Assembly (NCBI GenBank): GCA_029287515.1
Contig: JARFQZ010000355.1
Location: 1 to 6,592 of the forward strand
DNA length: 6,592 bases
Direction: 5' to 3'
From: Lysobacterales bacterium
GTDB lineage: Bacteria; Pseudomonadota; Gammaproteobacteria; Xanthomonadales; SZUA-36
Every line of letters begins with the position of its first letter. Position 1 is the first letter of the stretch. This document shows positions 6,430 through 6,592 of the stretch, piece by piece. The position numbers and the translations under genes are program-made. A model generated the notes under the pieces. That model had not been told where the DNA came from. It did no database searches and was given only the letters and a program-made list of their open reading frames with translations.

Positions 6430-6592
6430 ATGTTAAATAGAGTATGGACCAGGCTGATATTAGTCAGCCTGGTTCTTCTGTTAGCAGCATGTTCCACAAC
6501 CCCCTATCGATATGAGCCGCTGGATAATTTCGAAGTCACCAAGCGCGCGATTACCAAGCAACAAGGGCAAATCCAGGTCAGCGCATCCGTAC
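6430..6592 (+). CDS. lipoprotein, 3'-truncated by the window end
   Basis: The reading frame runs from the ATG at 6430 to the window edge (54 complete codons) with no stop. The N-terminus is a textbook type II signal peptide: Arg-4 and Arg-8, a Leu/Val-rich core, and a lipobox Leu-Ala-Ala-Cys with the lipidated Cys at residue 21, then Ser-Thr-Thr. Ser at +2 predicts outer-membrane sorting by the Lol rule. The visible mature part is short and polar (…DNFEVTKRA…), and its last residues resemble the start of some LssY C-terminal-domain lipoproteins, a weak recollection. No Shine-Dalgarno precedes 6430 or the in-frame ATG at 6421, so the mRNA may be leaderless. The gene starts 44 nt after the AI-2E stop with its own promoter-like boxes. 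Function unknown. Confidence 0.78.
   Translation, partial: MLNRVWTRLILVSLVLLLAACSTTPYRYEPLDNFEVTKRAITKQQGQIQVSASV
6448..6483 (+). terminator. intrinsic-terminator-like hairpin inside the lipoprotein signal-peptide codons
   Basis: The arms ACCAGGCTGA (6448-6457) and TCAGCCTGGT (6464-6473) are perfectly complementary over 10 bp with a 6-nt loop TATTAG. They are followed by TTCTTCTGTT (7 T in 10). This is the form of a rho-independent terminator, placed 18 codons or fewer into a plausible gene. It could end read-through from the AI-2E gene, attenuate the lipoprotein gene, or be a by-product of Leu/Val codons. The structure is certain; its activity is not. Confidence 0.5.

Overview
The window is a gene-dense, GC-rich stretch of bacterial chromosome. 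All seven recognisable genes lie on the + strand. The base composition, the cco gene order and the presence of an outer-membrane protein and a lipoprotein point to a Gram-negative proteobacterium, probably a gammaproteobacterium. The class is an inference; there is no rRNA or other taxonomic marker here.

Left part (2-2995) is the 3' end of a cbb3-type cytochrome c oxidase assembly cluster. It starts inside ccoI, a P1B-type copper ATPase cut off at its 5' end by the window edge. ccoS follows with a 4-nt ATGA overlap, and then a TauE/SafE-like (DsbD_2-type) membrane protein that overlaps ccoS by 11 nt. The structural genes ccoNOQP and ccoGH would be expected upstream, outside the window. The overlaps indicate one translationally coupled operon.

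Middle part (2996-5229) starts with a 118-nt gap that holds a 12-bp hairpin and a tiny CxxC-containing ORF. Next is a secreted, probably outer-membrane beta-barrel protein of unknown function. After an 82-nt gap with two hairpins comes an MFS transporter with the MxxxM and HxxxM motifs of CcoA, the copper importer needed for cbb3 oxidase maturation. The window may therefore hold both copper importer (CcoA-like) and copper-translocating ATPase (CcoI) for oxidase metallation, with a TauE/SafE-like protein and an uncharacterised outer-membrane protein between them.

Right part (5230-6592) carries an AI-2E/PerM-family membrane protein with a strong ribosome binding site. A short AT-rich island follows with two exact TATAAT hexamers, then the 5' end of a lipoprotein gene that runs off the window. 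The signal-peptide codons of that lipoprotein contain a 10-bp perfect hairpin followed by a T-rich run, which looks like an intrinsic terminator inside the reading frame.

I saw no tRNA, rRNA, insertion sequence, CRISPR array or phage gene. The most interesting points are the probable CcoA next to ccoIS, the unidentified barrel protein between them, and the terminator-like structure in the lipoprotein gene.
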